In this document: piece after piece, positions 21,766-29,851 of the stretch | How positions within the stretch are numbered: position 1 is the stretch's first letter | Layout of the letters: every line of letters begins with the position of its first letter | NCBI RefSeq assembly: GCF_002950945.1 | Contig: NZ_CP012673.1 | Location: 4,463,001-4,527,000, forward strand | From: Sorangium cellulosum | GTDB lineage: Bacteria > Myxococcota_A > Polyangia > Polyangiales > Polyangiaceae | Length of the DNA stretch: 64,000 nt | Reading direction: 5' to 3' | Program-made: the position numbers and the translations under genes | The notes under the pieces: model-generated | The model's database searches: none | What the model saw: only the letters and a program-made list of their open reading frames with translations | Told to the model about the DNA's origin: nothing

Positions 21766-24216
21766 TTACCCGGCCTTCTCCGCGCGCCGCCGCCGCGCCC
21801 GTCGCGCCGCGCTCCGGCCGATCTCGGCCCGGTCCGGCGGCGCGGGCTGCGGGGTGAAGCCGATCGCGGCGAGGTCCTTCTCGCCGATCACGTCGCCCTC
21901 GGCCACGAGCGCCGCGCGGAGCAGCACCGCGCCCATCTCGGCGTCGTTGCCCGGCCACGGGTGGTCGAGGACGGCCTGCAGGGCGCGCAGGTCGAGGCCG
22001 AACGGCCGGCCGCGCAGGCGGACGCCGATGCGCGCGAGGTGGTCCAGCGCGAGCGCCCGCAGGTCCTCGGCGCGCGCCGAGAGCGGGGGCAGCGCGACCG
22101 CCCGAGCGCCGAGCCGATCGGCGAGCCGCTCGTTCATCTGGCCCGTCGCGGCCAGCGCCGCAGGGGGCTGCGGCACCGCCACGACGAGCCCCACGTCGTC
22201 CGGCAGCGCCGCGGCGAGGTAGCTCTGGACCTCGGCCGGCAGCGCCTGGGCGTCGAGCACGAGCAGCGTGCCCCCCTTCGCCGCCTCGATCGGCGAGCTG
22301 TCCGGATCGCGCCACAGCGCGAGCGCGGGCGGCGTCTCGTCGGCGCCCGGGCGCGCCGCCGCGTCCTCGCGCGCCGCGGAGGCGCCGCGGGCCTGCGCGA
22401 ACGCCTGCGCGTACCCCTCGGGGACGGGCGCCGCGCCGTCGACGATGGCGAGCGGGCCGCCCGCACGCGCGCGCGGTGAAGCCAGGTGGACGACCGCACC
22501 CCACGCCACCGCGTCGATCCCGGGCGACGTCAAGAGCGCCACCGGGCCGCCGGCGGCGCCGAGCCGCTCCAGCTCCTCCAGCGCCGTCCGCGCCGCCGGG
22601 CTGTACGCCGCCGCCCGCGCCGGCCGCGAGAGCAGCGCCGCGATCGCGCGGAACCGCCCCGCGCTCAGCGCCAGCGCGCGCTCCAGCCGGTCGATCTCCC
22701 GCGCGCGCTCCTCGGCCTCGCGGCGGGCGGCCACCTCTCGCCCGCGCGAGCCCGACAGCATCGCCGACACCGCGATCACCGCGCCGAGCCGGTCGGCGAC
22801 CGCGCGCAGGCCGCTCACCTCCTCGAGCGTCATCGGCGCGGTGCGCCGGCCCCGCGGGATCGCGAGGGCCCCGATCGGCCCCTCCGCGTCGTTCACCAGG
22901 GCCACCACGCCGATGTCGCGCTCGCCGAGCCAGCCGAGCAGCGGGCGCACCTCCGGCCGCCGGACCTCGACCGCCTCGGCGGCCTCGACGCGCAGGACGC
23001 GCTCCGGCTCGGCCTGGCAGAGCTCGATCAGGCGCGCCGGCACCGCCGCCGCCTCGGTGTGCGCGTACCCGGCGCGATCGACGGTCACGCGCTCGGGCGG
23101 CGAGAGCAGGTAGAGCGCCGGCGGGGTCTGCCCCGTGGCGCCCTGGTCCGACGCCTCGCGCAGCGCCGCGAGCGCGGTCTCCAGCGCGGCCTCCGGCTCC
23201 GGGTTCATGGCCGCGCGCGTCGCGGCGTCGAAGGCGCCGAGCCAGCGCGCCCCCTCCGGCGCGAACCTGCGCGCGAGCGCCGGCGCCGCGAGCCCCGCGA
23301 TCGCGCAGAGCGCACACGCGCTGAACACCGCCACGCCCACGGAAGACTGCGGCGCGCCGCGCAGGCCGAGGTCGCCGCGCGGCGCCCCGTGCACCACGTA
23401 GACCGCGAGCAGCGCCGGCGGGGTCGCGAGCGCCGCGATGGCGAGCGTGAGGCGGAGCGCGCGCGAGACGTGCGCCGCGTCGGCCGCCACGGTGCAGAAC
23501 GCGACGCAGACCGCCGCGGCGGCGCTCGTGACGGGCAGGATCGACTCCGGCGGCGCGACGCCCACGAAGGCCGCGGAGAGGCCGACCGCGAGCGCGGTCG
23601 CCGAGAGCAGCAGCGCGGCCTCGACGCGATCGGCGACGCCGAGCTCGAGCCGCCGCGCGATGCGGACGCGCGCGATCGCCACGAGCGTCACCGTGAGCGA
23701 GCCGAGCGACGCGGCGGAGGTCGCGTAATCGACGAGCAGCGGATCCAGCTCCGCGGTGCGGGCGGGCGCCACCGCGGAGATCGCGGGCAGGGCGACGGCC
23801 ACGGTCCAGAAGAGCGAGGCGAACGCGGCGGCGTCGAGGCGCCGCGTGCTCGGCGGCGGCTCGAGCAGGCCGCCGAGGCCGGCGATGCGCGCGAGCCCGA
23901 CCAGCGCGGCCATCGACGCCGCCGCGGCGCCGAGGTTGCCGAGCGCGATCAGCGCGAGCCCGCGGGGGCCGCTGCGCGCGGCGGCGAGCATCGCGGCGCC
24001 GGTGAGGCAGACCGCGGCCGCGCTGCGGGCGGCCGGCTCGATCCGGTCCTCGCCGCGCGGCGGCCGCTCGACCCACCGGAACCCGAGCGCAAGGAGGGCC
24101 GGCAGCCCGAGCAGCGCGAGCCAGGCAGGCCCCTGGCCGCCCGACGCGCGGAGCGCGGCGAAGGCCGTGTAGGCGACGGCGGCCGCGGCGATCCAGAACG
24201 AGCGCCGGCGCAGCAT
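21766..24216 (-). CDS. Membrane protein with GAF-like domain and decayed sigma-54-activator AAA domain
   Basis: 816 residues. The first 320 or so are very hydrophobic, with about eight to ten membrane helices. A GAF-like region covers about 350-500, followed by a short coiled coil (AARREAEERAREIDRLERAL). Residues 520-790 align by eye with the AAA+ domain of NtrC-type activators: GGTLLVLDAQALPAEVQ at the Walker B position, a LPPLSARAEDLRALALDHL segment, and HPWPGNDAEM matching WPGNVREL. Walker A is replaced (TSPGIDAVA), Walker B lacks its Glu, the GAFTGA loop is absent and no Fis-type helix-turn-helix follows. It should not hydrolyse ATP or open sigma-54 promoters. A sensing or antagonist role is inference. 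Confidence 0.85.
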   Translation of the reverse strand: MLRRRSFWIAAAAVAYTAFAALRASGGQGPAWLALLGLPALLALGFRWVERPPRGEDRIEPAARSAAAVCLTGAAMLAAARSGPRGLALIALGNLGAAAASMAALVGLARIAGLGGLLEPPPSTRRLDAAAFASLFWTVAVALPAISAVAPARTAELDPLLVDYATSAASLGSLTVTLVAIARVRIARRLELGVADRVEAALLLSATALAVGLSAAFVGVAPPESILPVTSAAAAVCVAFCTVAADAAHVSRALRLTLAIAALATPPALLAVYVVHGAPRGDLGLRGAPQSSVGVAVFSACALCAIAGLAAPALARRFAPEGARWLGAFDAATRAAMNPEPEAALETALAALREASDQGATGQTPPALYLLSPPERVTVDRAGYAHTEAAAVPARLIELCQAEPERVLRVEAAEAVEVRRPEVRPLLGWLGERDIGVVALVNDAEGPIGALAIPRGRRTAPMTLEEVSGLRAVADRLGAVIAVSAMLSGSRGREVAARREAEERAREIDRLERALALSAGRFRAIAALLSRPARAAAYSPAARTALEELERLGAAGGPVALLTSPGIDAVAWGAVVHLASPRARAGGPLAIVDGAAPVPEGYAQAFAQARGASAAREDAAARPGADETPPALALWRDPDSSPIEAAKGGTLLVLDAQALPAEVQSYLAAALPDDVGLVVAVPQPPAALAATGQMNERLADRLGARAVALPPLSARAEDLRALALDHLARIGVRLRGRPFGLDLRALQAVLDHPWPGNDAEMGAVLLRAALVAEGDVIGEKDLAAIGFTPQPAPPDRAEIGRSAARRARRRRAEKAG

Positions 24217-24333
24217 CGCGGCGAGCCTAGCGGGTGACCGCCGCGCGGTCCACGAGCGTCAGGGCAGGGGACGGACCGGGCCAGCGAGGGCACGCGGCGC
24301 CGGCGGAGCGCCGGGCGCTCGCTGCTCGAGGGG

Positions 24334-24954
24334 CTACAGCGACATGATCCAGTCGCGGACGCACATGATGTCCGGGTCGCTGATCGGCATCTGACCCGCC
24401 GGCATCCGGATGCCGCACTGGGGAGGGGGAGTCGGCAACATCTTCGTGTAGATCGCGCTGGCGTCCGGGTTGCCCGGCACGAGCAGCTGCGCGCCGTTGC
24501 AGCTCGTGGTCCCCCGGTTGACGACCATGGTCTCCCAGCCCGCCGTCATCACGAGGCCGGCCTTCGCGCCGCCCATGTCGTGACAGCCTCCCTGGGCGCA
24601 CGCCTCCGTGAGGAACGCCGGGATGCTGGGGGGGCACATGTCCTCCACGCCGCCGCTGCTCGCGCTCGCCGTGGTGGTCGCGGGATCCCCGCCGGTGGTC
24701 GCGGCGTCCCCGCCGGTGGTCGCGGCGTCCCCGCCGGTGGTCGCGGTGGGGCTGCCGCCGGTGGTCGCGGCGGGCGTGCCGGCGCCGCTGCCCCCGCCCG
24801 GCGGGCTGCCGCCCGAGCCGTCGCTGCTGTCGCCGTCGCGGTACTTGTCGATGTCGTCCAGCGTCCCCGCGCAGCTGATGAGCAGCGCGGCGCCGGTCGT
24901 GACGGCGAGGGCGACGAGCGCATGGCGCCCGCGAAGGGAAGTGCTCCAAGTCAT
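24334..24954 (-). CDS. Lipoprotein with C-x4-CH motif
   Basis: 206 residues. A signal sequence ends in a lipobox (LLISC), with Cys28 as the lipid-anchored residue. A Gly/Ser/Thr-rich spacer with repeated ATTGGD units follows (21-bp DNA repeats near 24670-24775). The globular part (about 105-206) contains TEACAQGGCHD, a Cys-x4-Cys-His of the kind found in variant c-type haem domains of Deltaproteobacteria, and ends with MPAGQMPISDPDIMCVRDWI, typical of small cytochrome-like domains where a distal Met follows. Haem binding is therefore plausible but not proven. It lies on the opposite strand to, and about 1.7 kb from, the DUF1592/DUF1552 pair, whose relatives often carry cytochrome-like modules. 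Confidence 0.85.
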   Translation of the reverse strand: MTWSTSLRGRHALVALAVTTGAALLISCAGTLDDIDKYRDGDSSDGSGGSPPGGGSGAGTPAATTGGSPTATTGGDAATTGGDAATTGGDPATTTASASSGGVEDMCPPSIPAFLTEACAQGGCHDMGGAKAGLVMTAGWETMVVNRGTTSCNGAQLLVPGNPDASAIYTKMLPTPPPQCGIRMPAGQMPISDPDIMCVRDWIMSL

Positions 24955-24981
24955 AAGTACAACCTCTCTCTCAGCAGTAGC

Positions 24982-26442
24982 TCAGTGGACGTAAGCTCCA
25001 GCGAGCCGGATCCCCAGGTACTGGTCGGTGGCTCCGCCGGCGACGTACTCGTCGCCGACCGCGGGGGAGAACGAAGAGAAGAACCGGGCATAGTCGAGGA
25101 GCAGCCGCCCCTCGATGCCGCTCGCGATCGGGACGATGACGCCGCCCATCACGCCGATGCCCTGCACGCTCGCCCCGGCGAACCGCTCGTAGACGTCGCC
25201 GGACGAGAGCGGCATGAGGTAGTCGGCGCCGAAGGCCAGCGCGACCGGGCCGACGGGCACCCGCGCGTCGAGGCCGCCCCGGAGCAGCGTGTACGACACG
25301 TTCGGCACCGTCCTGGCGAGCTCGCCCGACGCGTCGATGTTGAACGTCAGGAGCCGGAGCCCGGCGGAGATCCCGAGCACGGACGCCTCGCCGAGCGCGA
25401 TCCGCTCCCGGAGCCCCACGTTGAGGCGCTGGTAGGTGGTGGGGATCGGGTCCGAGCCCTCCACCGCCGAGTTGAGGCCGAGCGCACGCGCGTACCCGGC
25501 GGTGATCCCGAGGCCCTTGAGCACCGGGATGTCCGTCGACGCGAGCGGGTAGATCTCGCCGGAGATCGAGAGCGCGGGCTGGCCGAAGACGCCGTAGGGC
25601 CGGAGGTTCAGCGTGACCGGATCGGAGTAGTCGAACCAGCGGCCGACGAACTCGACGCCGAGCTCGACCGAGAAGAGCGACGAGCCGATCGCGTGGGGCT
25701 TGCGCTTCCCGCCCTTCCCCTTGTCGCCCTCCTCCTTCTCGTCGCCGTCTTCCTTGCCGGCGTCTTCTTCCCCCTCGCCCTCGCCGTCTCCCTCGCCCTC
25801 GCCCTCGCCGTCTCCCTCCTCGCCGTCGCCCTTCGACTTCTTCTCGTCCTCCGGGGGCGGCGGCGCGATCTCGGCCAGCTTCGGGCCGAGCAGCCCTTCC
25901 AGCGCCTTCTTGCGGTCGTCGCCCGCGGCCGCCGGCACCGCTTCGTCCACCGCGAGATCGCCGGCGTTCTGGTCGACGTAGATGAGGTGGACCTCTTTCT
26001 TCTTCTTCTTGTTCGTCCGCGACACCCCGAAGATCACGCCCTCGACCTTGGCCGCCTTGGCCGCCTTGCGGAGGCGATCGATGAGCTTCTTCCGCTGGGC
26101 CTTGTTCACCAGCGTGTCCCCGGCGGGCTTCGTCTGTCCGGCGCCGCGCAGCGCCTTCGAGAACGCATCAGGGCTCACGACCTCCAGCGTCTCCGGGACG
26201 AACGAGAGGATGTCCGCGCGGATCGCCGCTGCGTTCGGACCCTCGATGTGGACCGCGATGGACTTCGAGCCCTTGGGGGCGGCGTAGGCCGGCGGCGAGA
26301 GCGCGAACGTCGCGGCCGTCGCCGCGGCGAGCCCCAGCAGGAGCCTCCCGCAGAGGCTCAAAGAACAGGACAGTGCTGCGACCCGGGTGGGCTTGCGCGC
26401 CGGCGTCTTCGCCGCGGCATCCTCAAGAAACGAAGCTTGCAC
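24982..26442 (-). CDS. Outer-membrane barrel-like protein with acidic linker
   Basis: 486 residues. The N-terminal signal peptide is long and ends near SPPAYAA. The mature part starts with an alpha/beta domain of about 150 residues (KSIAVHIEGPNAAAIRADIL), followed by a Glu/Gly/Asp-rich linker of some 50 residues (EGDGEGEGEGDG). The C-terminal 240 residues show alternating beta strands (FSVELGVEFVGRWFDY, LLDYARFF, YLGIRLAGAYVH), typical of an outer-membrane barrel. It starts 28 bp upstream of the C-x4-CH lipoprotein gene on the same strand and may be cotranscribed with it. The function is unknown. Confidence 0.85.
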   Translation of the reverse strand: MQASFLEDAAAKTPARKPTRVAALSCSLSLCGRLLLGLAAATAATFALSPPAYAAPKGSKSIAVHIEGPNAAAIRADILSFVPETLEVVSPDAFSKALRGAGQTKPAGDTLVNKAQRKKLIDRLRKAAKAAKVEGVIFGVSRTNKKKKKEVHLIYVDQNAGDLAVDEAVPAAAGDDRKKALEGLLGPKLAEIAPPPPEDEKKSKGDGEEGDGEGEGEGDGEGEGEEDAGKEDGDEKEEGDKGKGGKRKPHAIGSSLFSVELGVEFVGRWFDYSDPVTLNLRPYGVFGQPALSISGEIYPLASTDIPVLKGLGITAGYARALGLNSAVEGSDPIPTTYQRLNVGLRERIALGEASVLGISAGLRLLTFNIDASGELARTVPNVSYTLLRGGLDARVPVGPVALAFGADYLMPLSSGDVYERFAGASVQGIGVMGGVIVPIASGIEGRLLLDYARFFSSFSPAVGDEYVAGGATDQYLGIRLAGAYVH

Positions 26443-26669
26443 GCGCGGAGCCTACAGTCGACGGCACGCCAGGATCCAGCGCCTTGCGAGGGGCGGGGCG
26501 ATCTTTCGCGAGGCGCGCAGTGACGCTACGACTCTACATCTCAATCGAACGAGCTTGCGCGGGCGCCGTGGTTCGGAACACAGGATACGACATCGTCCGT
26601 CGCGGCCGTGCCGGGGGGATGAATCCCCCGCGGGAGATCGGGAGAACCGGCTAAGAAAGCAGAGGGAGA

Positions 26670-28391
26670 ATGGAGCACGCAGCAGGACGTACCCCGGCGG
26701 CGAAGCGCGGCCCGGGCGGGGTCATCACGATCGCGCTGGTGCTCGGGGCGGCGGTGGGCGCTTGCAAGCCGGAGGACGCGGCGCAGACGAGCCGCGAGGA
26801 GCCGCGCTGCGTGGAGATCCTGCCGGGGGCCTCCCCGCTCCGGCGGATGACGCGGTTCGAGTACAATAACACGATCCGGGACCTGCTCGGGGACGACAGC
26901 GCGCCGGCCGACGCCTTCGTGATCGAGGAGGAGGCGCTCGGGTTCAACAACCAGGCCGCGGCGCTCGGCGTCACGCAGCTGCTCGCCGAGCAGCTCATGA
27001 AGGCCTCCGAGGGGATCGCGGAGCGGGCCGTGAGGGATCTCGAGCGGCTCTTCGAGGGCTGCGAGCCCGCGGTGCAGGGGGCCGATGTGTGCGCGGCCGA
27101 GCTGATCGAGCGCCTCGGCAAGCGCGCGTTCCGCCGGCCCCTCACGCCCGCGGAGGTCGAGCGGTTCGCGCGGCTCTTCGCGTGGGGCAACGACGAGCAC
27201 GACCTCTCGACCGGCGTCTCGGTCGTGATCCAGGCGATGCTCCAGTCGCCGCATTTCCTCTACCGCGTCGAGCACGGCATGCCGGACCCGGACGCGCGCG
27301 GCGTGGCGCCGCTCTCCGACCACGAGATCGCCTCGCGGCTCTCCTACCTGCTCTGGAGCTCGATGCCCGACGACGCGCTCTTCGCCGCCGCCGACGCGGG
27401 CGAGCTCCACACCGCCGAGCAGATCGCCGCCCAGGCCCGGCGCCTCCTCGAGGACCCGCGCGCGCGCGCCGCGGTCGCGAACTTCCACGCGCAGTGGCTC
27501 GGGCTGTCGCACATCGACGCGCTCAACAAGGATCCCGCCGTCTACCCGCGCTTCCGCGAGGGGCTCGGGTCCCTGCTCCGCGCGGAGACCGAGGCGTTCC
27601 TCGATCACGTCGTGTTCGAGGACGACGCCGGCGACGTCGCGACGCTCCTGTCGGCGCCCTACTCCCTCATGAACGCCGAGCTCCGCGCGTTCTACGGGCT
27701 GGAGGCGGCGGGGGGCACGGGCGCGGCCGGCGCGTTCGAGGTCGTCCCGCTCGATCCGTCGCAGCGCGCCGGCGTCCTCACGCACGCGAGCCTGCTGTCG
27801 GTGCACGCGAAGCCGGACCAGTCCTCGCCGATCCACCGCGGCAAGTTCGTCCGCGAGCGGCTGCTCTGCCAGACGCTGCCGCCGCCGCCAGCCGACGTCG
27901 ACATCCAGCCCCCCGAGGTGAGGCCGGGCGTCCCGACCCGCAGGCAATTCGAGCAGCACGCGGCGGACCCGAACTGCGCCGGCTGCCACCGGCTGATGGA
28001 TCCGATCGGCTTCGGCTTCGAGCACTACGACGGCATCGGCCTCTACCGCGAGGTCGATCAAGGCGTCCCGGTGGACGCGAGCGGCGAGATCCGCGGGAGC
28101 CGCGAGACCGACGGGCACTTCGACGGGGCGGTGGAGCTCGCGCACAAGCTCGCGCAGAGCGACGAGGTGCGGAGCTGCGTCGCCACGCAGTGGTTCCGCT
28201 TCGGGTACGGACGCGCCGAGCAGGCGGAGGACGAGTGCAGCATGGCCCAGATCCAGGAGGCGTTCGCCGAGAGCGGCTACAACATCAAGGAGCTGCTCGT
28301 GGCCCTCACCCAGACCGACGCGTTCCGCTACCGCCGGGCCGCCACCGAAGGGCGCGAAGGGCGCGAAGGGCGCGAAGGGAGCGCGCCGTGA
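26670..28391 (+). CDS. DUF1592/DUF1588-type lipoprotein
   Basis: 573 residues. A signal peptide ends in the lipobox VGAC (Cys32). The domain order is that of the planctomycete/myxobacterial DUF1587-1595-1592-1588-1585 family: RMTRFEYNNTIRDLLGD near 60-75 (DUF1587), KRAFRRPLTPAEVERF (DUF1595), SRLSYLLWSSMPDD (DUF1592), HRGKFVRERLLCQ with CAGCHRLMDPIGFGFEHYD (DUF1588), and a C-terminal DUF1585 part. CAGCH is a CxxCH haem-attachment motif inside the DUF1588 part. The last codons are a REG repeat tract. The stop codon overlaps the GTG of the DUF1552 gene (GTGA). The biochemical role of the family is not established. Confidence 0.9.
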   Translation: MEHAAGRTPAAKRGPGGVITIALVLGAAVGACKPEDAAQTSREEPRCVEILPGASPLRRMTRFEYNNTIRDLLGDDSAPADAFVIEEEALGFNNQAAALGVTQLLAEQLMKASEGIAERAVRDLERLFEGCEPAVQGADVCAAELIERLGKRAFRRPLTPAEVERFARLFAWGNDEHDLSTGVSVVIQAMLQSPHFLYRVEHGMPDPDARGVAPLSDHEIASRLSYLLWSSMPDDALFAAADAGELHTAEQIAAQARRLLEDPRARAAVANFHAQWLGLSHIDALNKDPAVYPRFREGLGSLLRAETEAFLDHVVFEDDAGDVATLLSAPYSLMNAELRAFYGLEAAGGTGAAGAFEVVPLDPSQRAGVLTHASLLSVHAKPDQSSPIHRGKFVRERLLCQTLPPPPADVDIQPPEVRPGVPTRRQFEQHAADPNCAGCHRLMDPIGFGFEHYDGIGLYREVDQGVPVDASGEIRGSRETDGHFDGAVELAHKLAQSDEVRSCVATQWFRFGYGRAEQAEDECSMAQIQEAFAESGYNIKELLVALTQTDAFRYRRAATEGREGREGREGSAP

Positions 28392-29752
28392 GCCGCATCG
28401 CACGACCCCGGCCGTCGGGGCGACGCCTCGGCCGCCGCGCCTTCCTGCGCGGCGCCGGCGGGCTCGCCGTCGCGCTCCCGTTCCTCGACGCGATGAGCGG
28501 ATCGGCGAGCGCCGTCGATTTCCCGAAGCGCTTCGTCGTGTTCTTCACGGGCCTCGGCACCGTCAAGAAGGCCTGGTCGCCCACCGGGACCGAGACGTCG
28601 TTCGAGCTCGGGGAGATCCTGGGCCCGCTCGACCCCTTCAAGGACAGGCTGCTCGTGCTCGAGGGCATCGACATGGAGTCGGCTCACCACGGCCCGGGCG
28701 ACCCCCACCAGCAGGGCATCGGCCATGCGCTCACCGGCACGGAGCTGCAGGAAGGGGACCTGTTCCCGTACGCGTGCAACGCCGCCGCGAAGGTCGGCTG
28801 GGGCGGCGGCATCTCCGTCGATCAGTTCCTCGCCGCGCAGCTCGGGCAGCACACGAAGCTCCCGTCGCTCGAGCTCGGCGTCCAGGTCCAGCACGCCAAC
28901 GTCTCGTCCCGCCTCTCGTACCTCGGCCCCGGCCAGCCGGTCCCGCCCGAGGACGACCCTCGCGCCGCGTTCGATCGCCTCTTCCTGGACCTCAGCGCCG
29001 ACCCGGAGGTGCTCGCGCGGCGGCGCGTGCTGCGCCGCCGCGTGCTCGACGACGTCCTGGAGGACTACAGCGCCCTCGCGCGGACCCTGGGCGGCGAGGA
29101 TCGCGCGAAGATCGAGCACCACCTCGAGGCGATCGACCAGATCGAGAAGCGCCTCGACGCGCCGGCCCTGCTCGGCGGCGCGTGCGCGATCCCGTCGCTC
29201 GGCGAGCCGCTCGACGTGTACACGAACGACAACTTCCCCGCGATCGGGGCGGCGCAGATCGATCTGCTCGTGACGGCGCTCGCCTGCGATCTCACCCGGA
29301 TCGCGTCCATCCAGTGGAGCGCGACCCAGGCGGGGAAGGTGTTCACCTGGCTGGGGCAGTCGGAGACGCACCACGCGCTCTCGCACTCGAGCATGAACAA
29401 CGACGAGAAGCAGCGGCAGCTCATCGACATCGGCCGGTGGCAGGCGACGCAGCTCGCCGACCTGCTCGGGAAGCTCGACGCCGTGAAGGAGGGCACGGGC
29501 ACGCTCCTCGACAACACGCTCGTCCTCTGGTGCACCGACATCGCCGTGGGCCAGAGCCACGCGCGGCGCGACATGCCGTACGTGATCGCCGGGGGCGCCG
29601 GCGGCGCGCTCCGGACCGGGAGGTACCTGCGTTACGGCGGCGACCCCCACAACAACCTGCTCGTCGCGCTCTGCAACGCGATGGGCGTGGGCGTGTCGAC
29701 CTTCGGCAATCCCGCCTACTGCACGGGGCCGCTCCCGGGCCTCCTGGCCTGA
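28388..29752 (+). CDS. DUF1552 protein, Tat-exported
   Basis: 454 residues from a GTG that overlaps the stop of the DUF1592 gene. A twin-arginine signal (GRRAFLRGAGGLAVALPFLDA) predicts folded export through Tat. The rest matches the DUF1552 family by eye: KRFVVFFTGLGTVKKAW, HGPGDPHQQGIGHALTG, a mid section on QIEKRLDAP, and SQSETHHALSH-like and DNTLVLWCTDIAVGQSHAR segments, which recall the alkaline-phosphatase/sulfatase-like fold of the related DUF1501 proteins. DUF1552 and DUF1592 genes are regularly neighbours, so they probably act together in the envelope. The substrate is unknown. Confidence 0.9.
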   Translation: MSRIARPRPSGRRLGRRAFLRGAGGLAVALPFLDAMSGSASAVDFPKRFVVFFTGLGTVKKAWSPTGTETSFELGEILGPLDPFKDRLLVLEGIDMESAHHGPGDPHQQGIGHALTGTELQEGDLFPYACNAAAKVGWGGGISVDQFLAAQLGQHTKLPSLELGVQVQHANVSSRLSYLGPGQPVPPEDDPRAAFDRLFLDLSADPEVLARRRVLRRRVLDDVLEDYSALARTLGGEDRAKIEHHLEAIDQIEKRLDAPALLGGACAIPSLGEPLDVYTNDNFPAIGAAQIDLLVTALACDLTRIASIQWSATQAGKVFTWLGQSETHHALSHSSMNNDEKQRQLIDIGRWQATQLADLLGKLDAVKEGTGTLLDNTLVLWCTDIAVGQSHARRDMPYVIAGGAGGALRTGRYLRYGGDPHNNLLVALCNAMGVGVSTFGNPAYCTGPLPGLLA

Positions 29753-29851
29753 GCCCGCGGCGGACCGCGCGCCGCCCGCCGCGCAGGCCGGCCCGGCCCG
29801 GCGGGTGTTTTGGGCTTTTCGTCGCGCGCCGATTTTGGCAAGTACGCCCGC

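Noticed and set aside
21594..21857. Small plus-strand frame running through the inverted-repeat element
   Set aside because: No start context or motif; overlaps the end of the 21766 gene and the repeat arm. Kept only as intergenic DNA.
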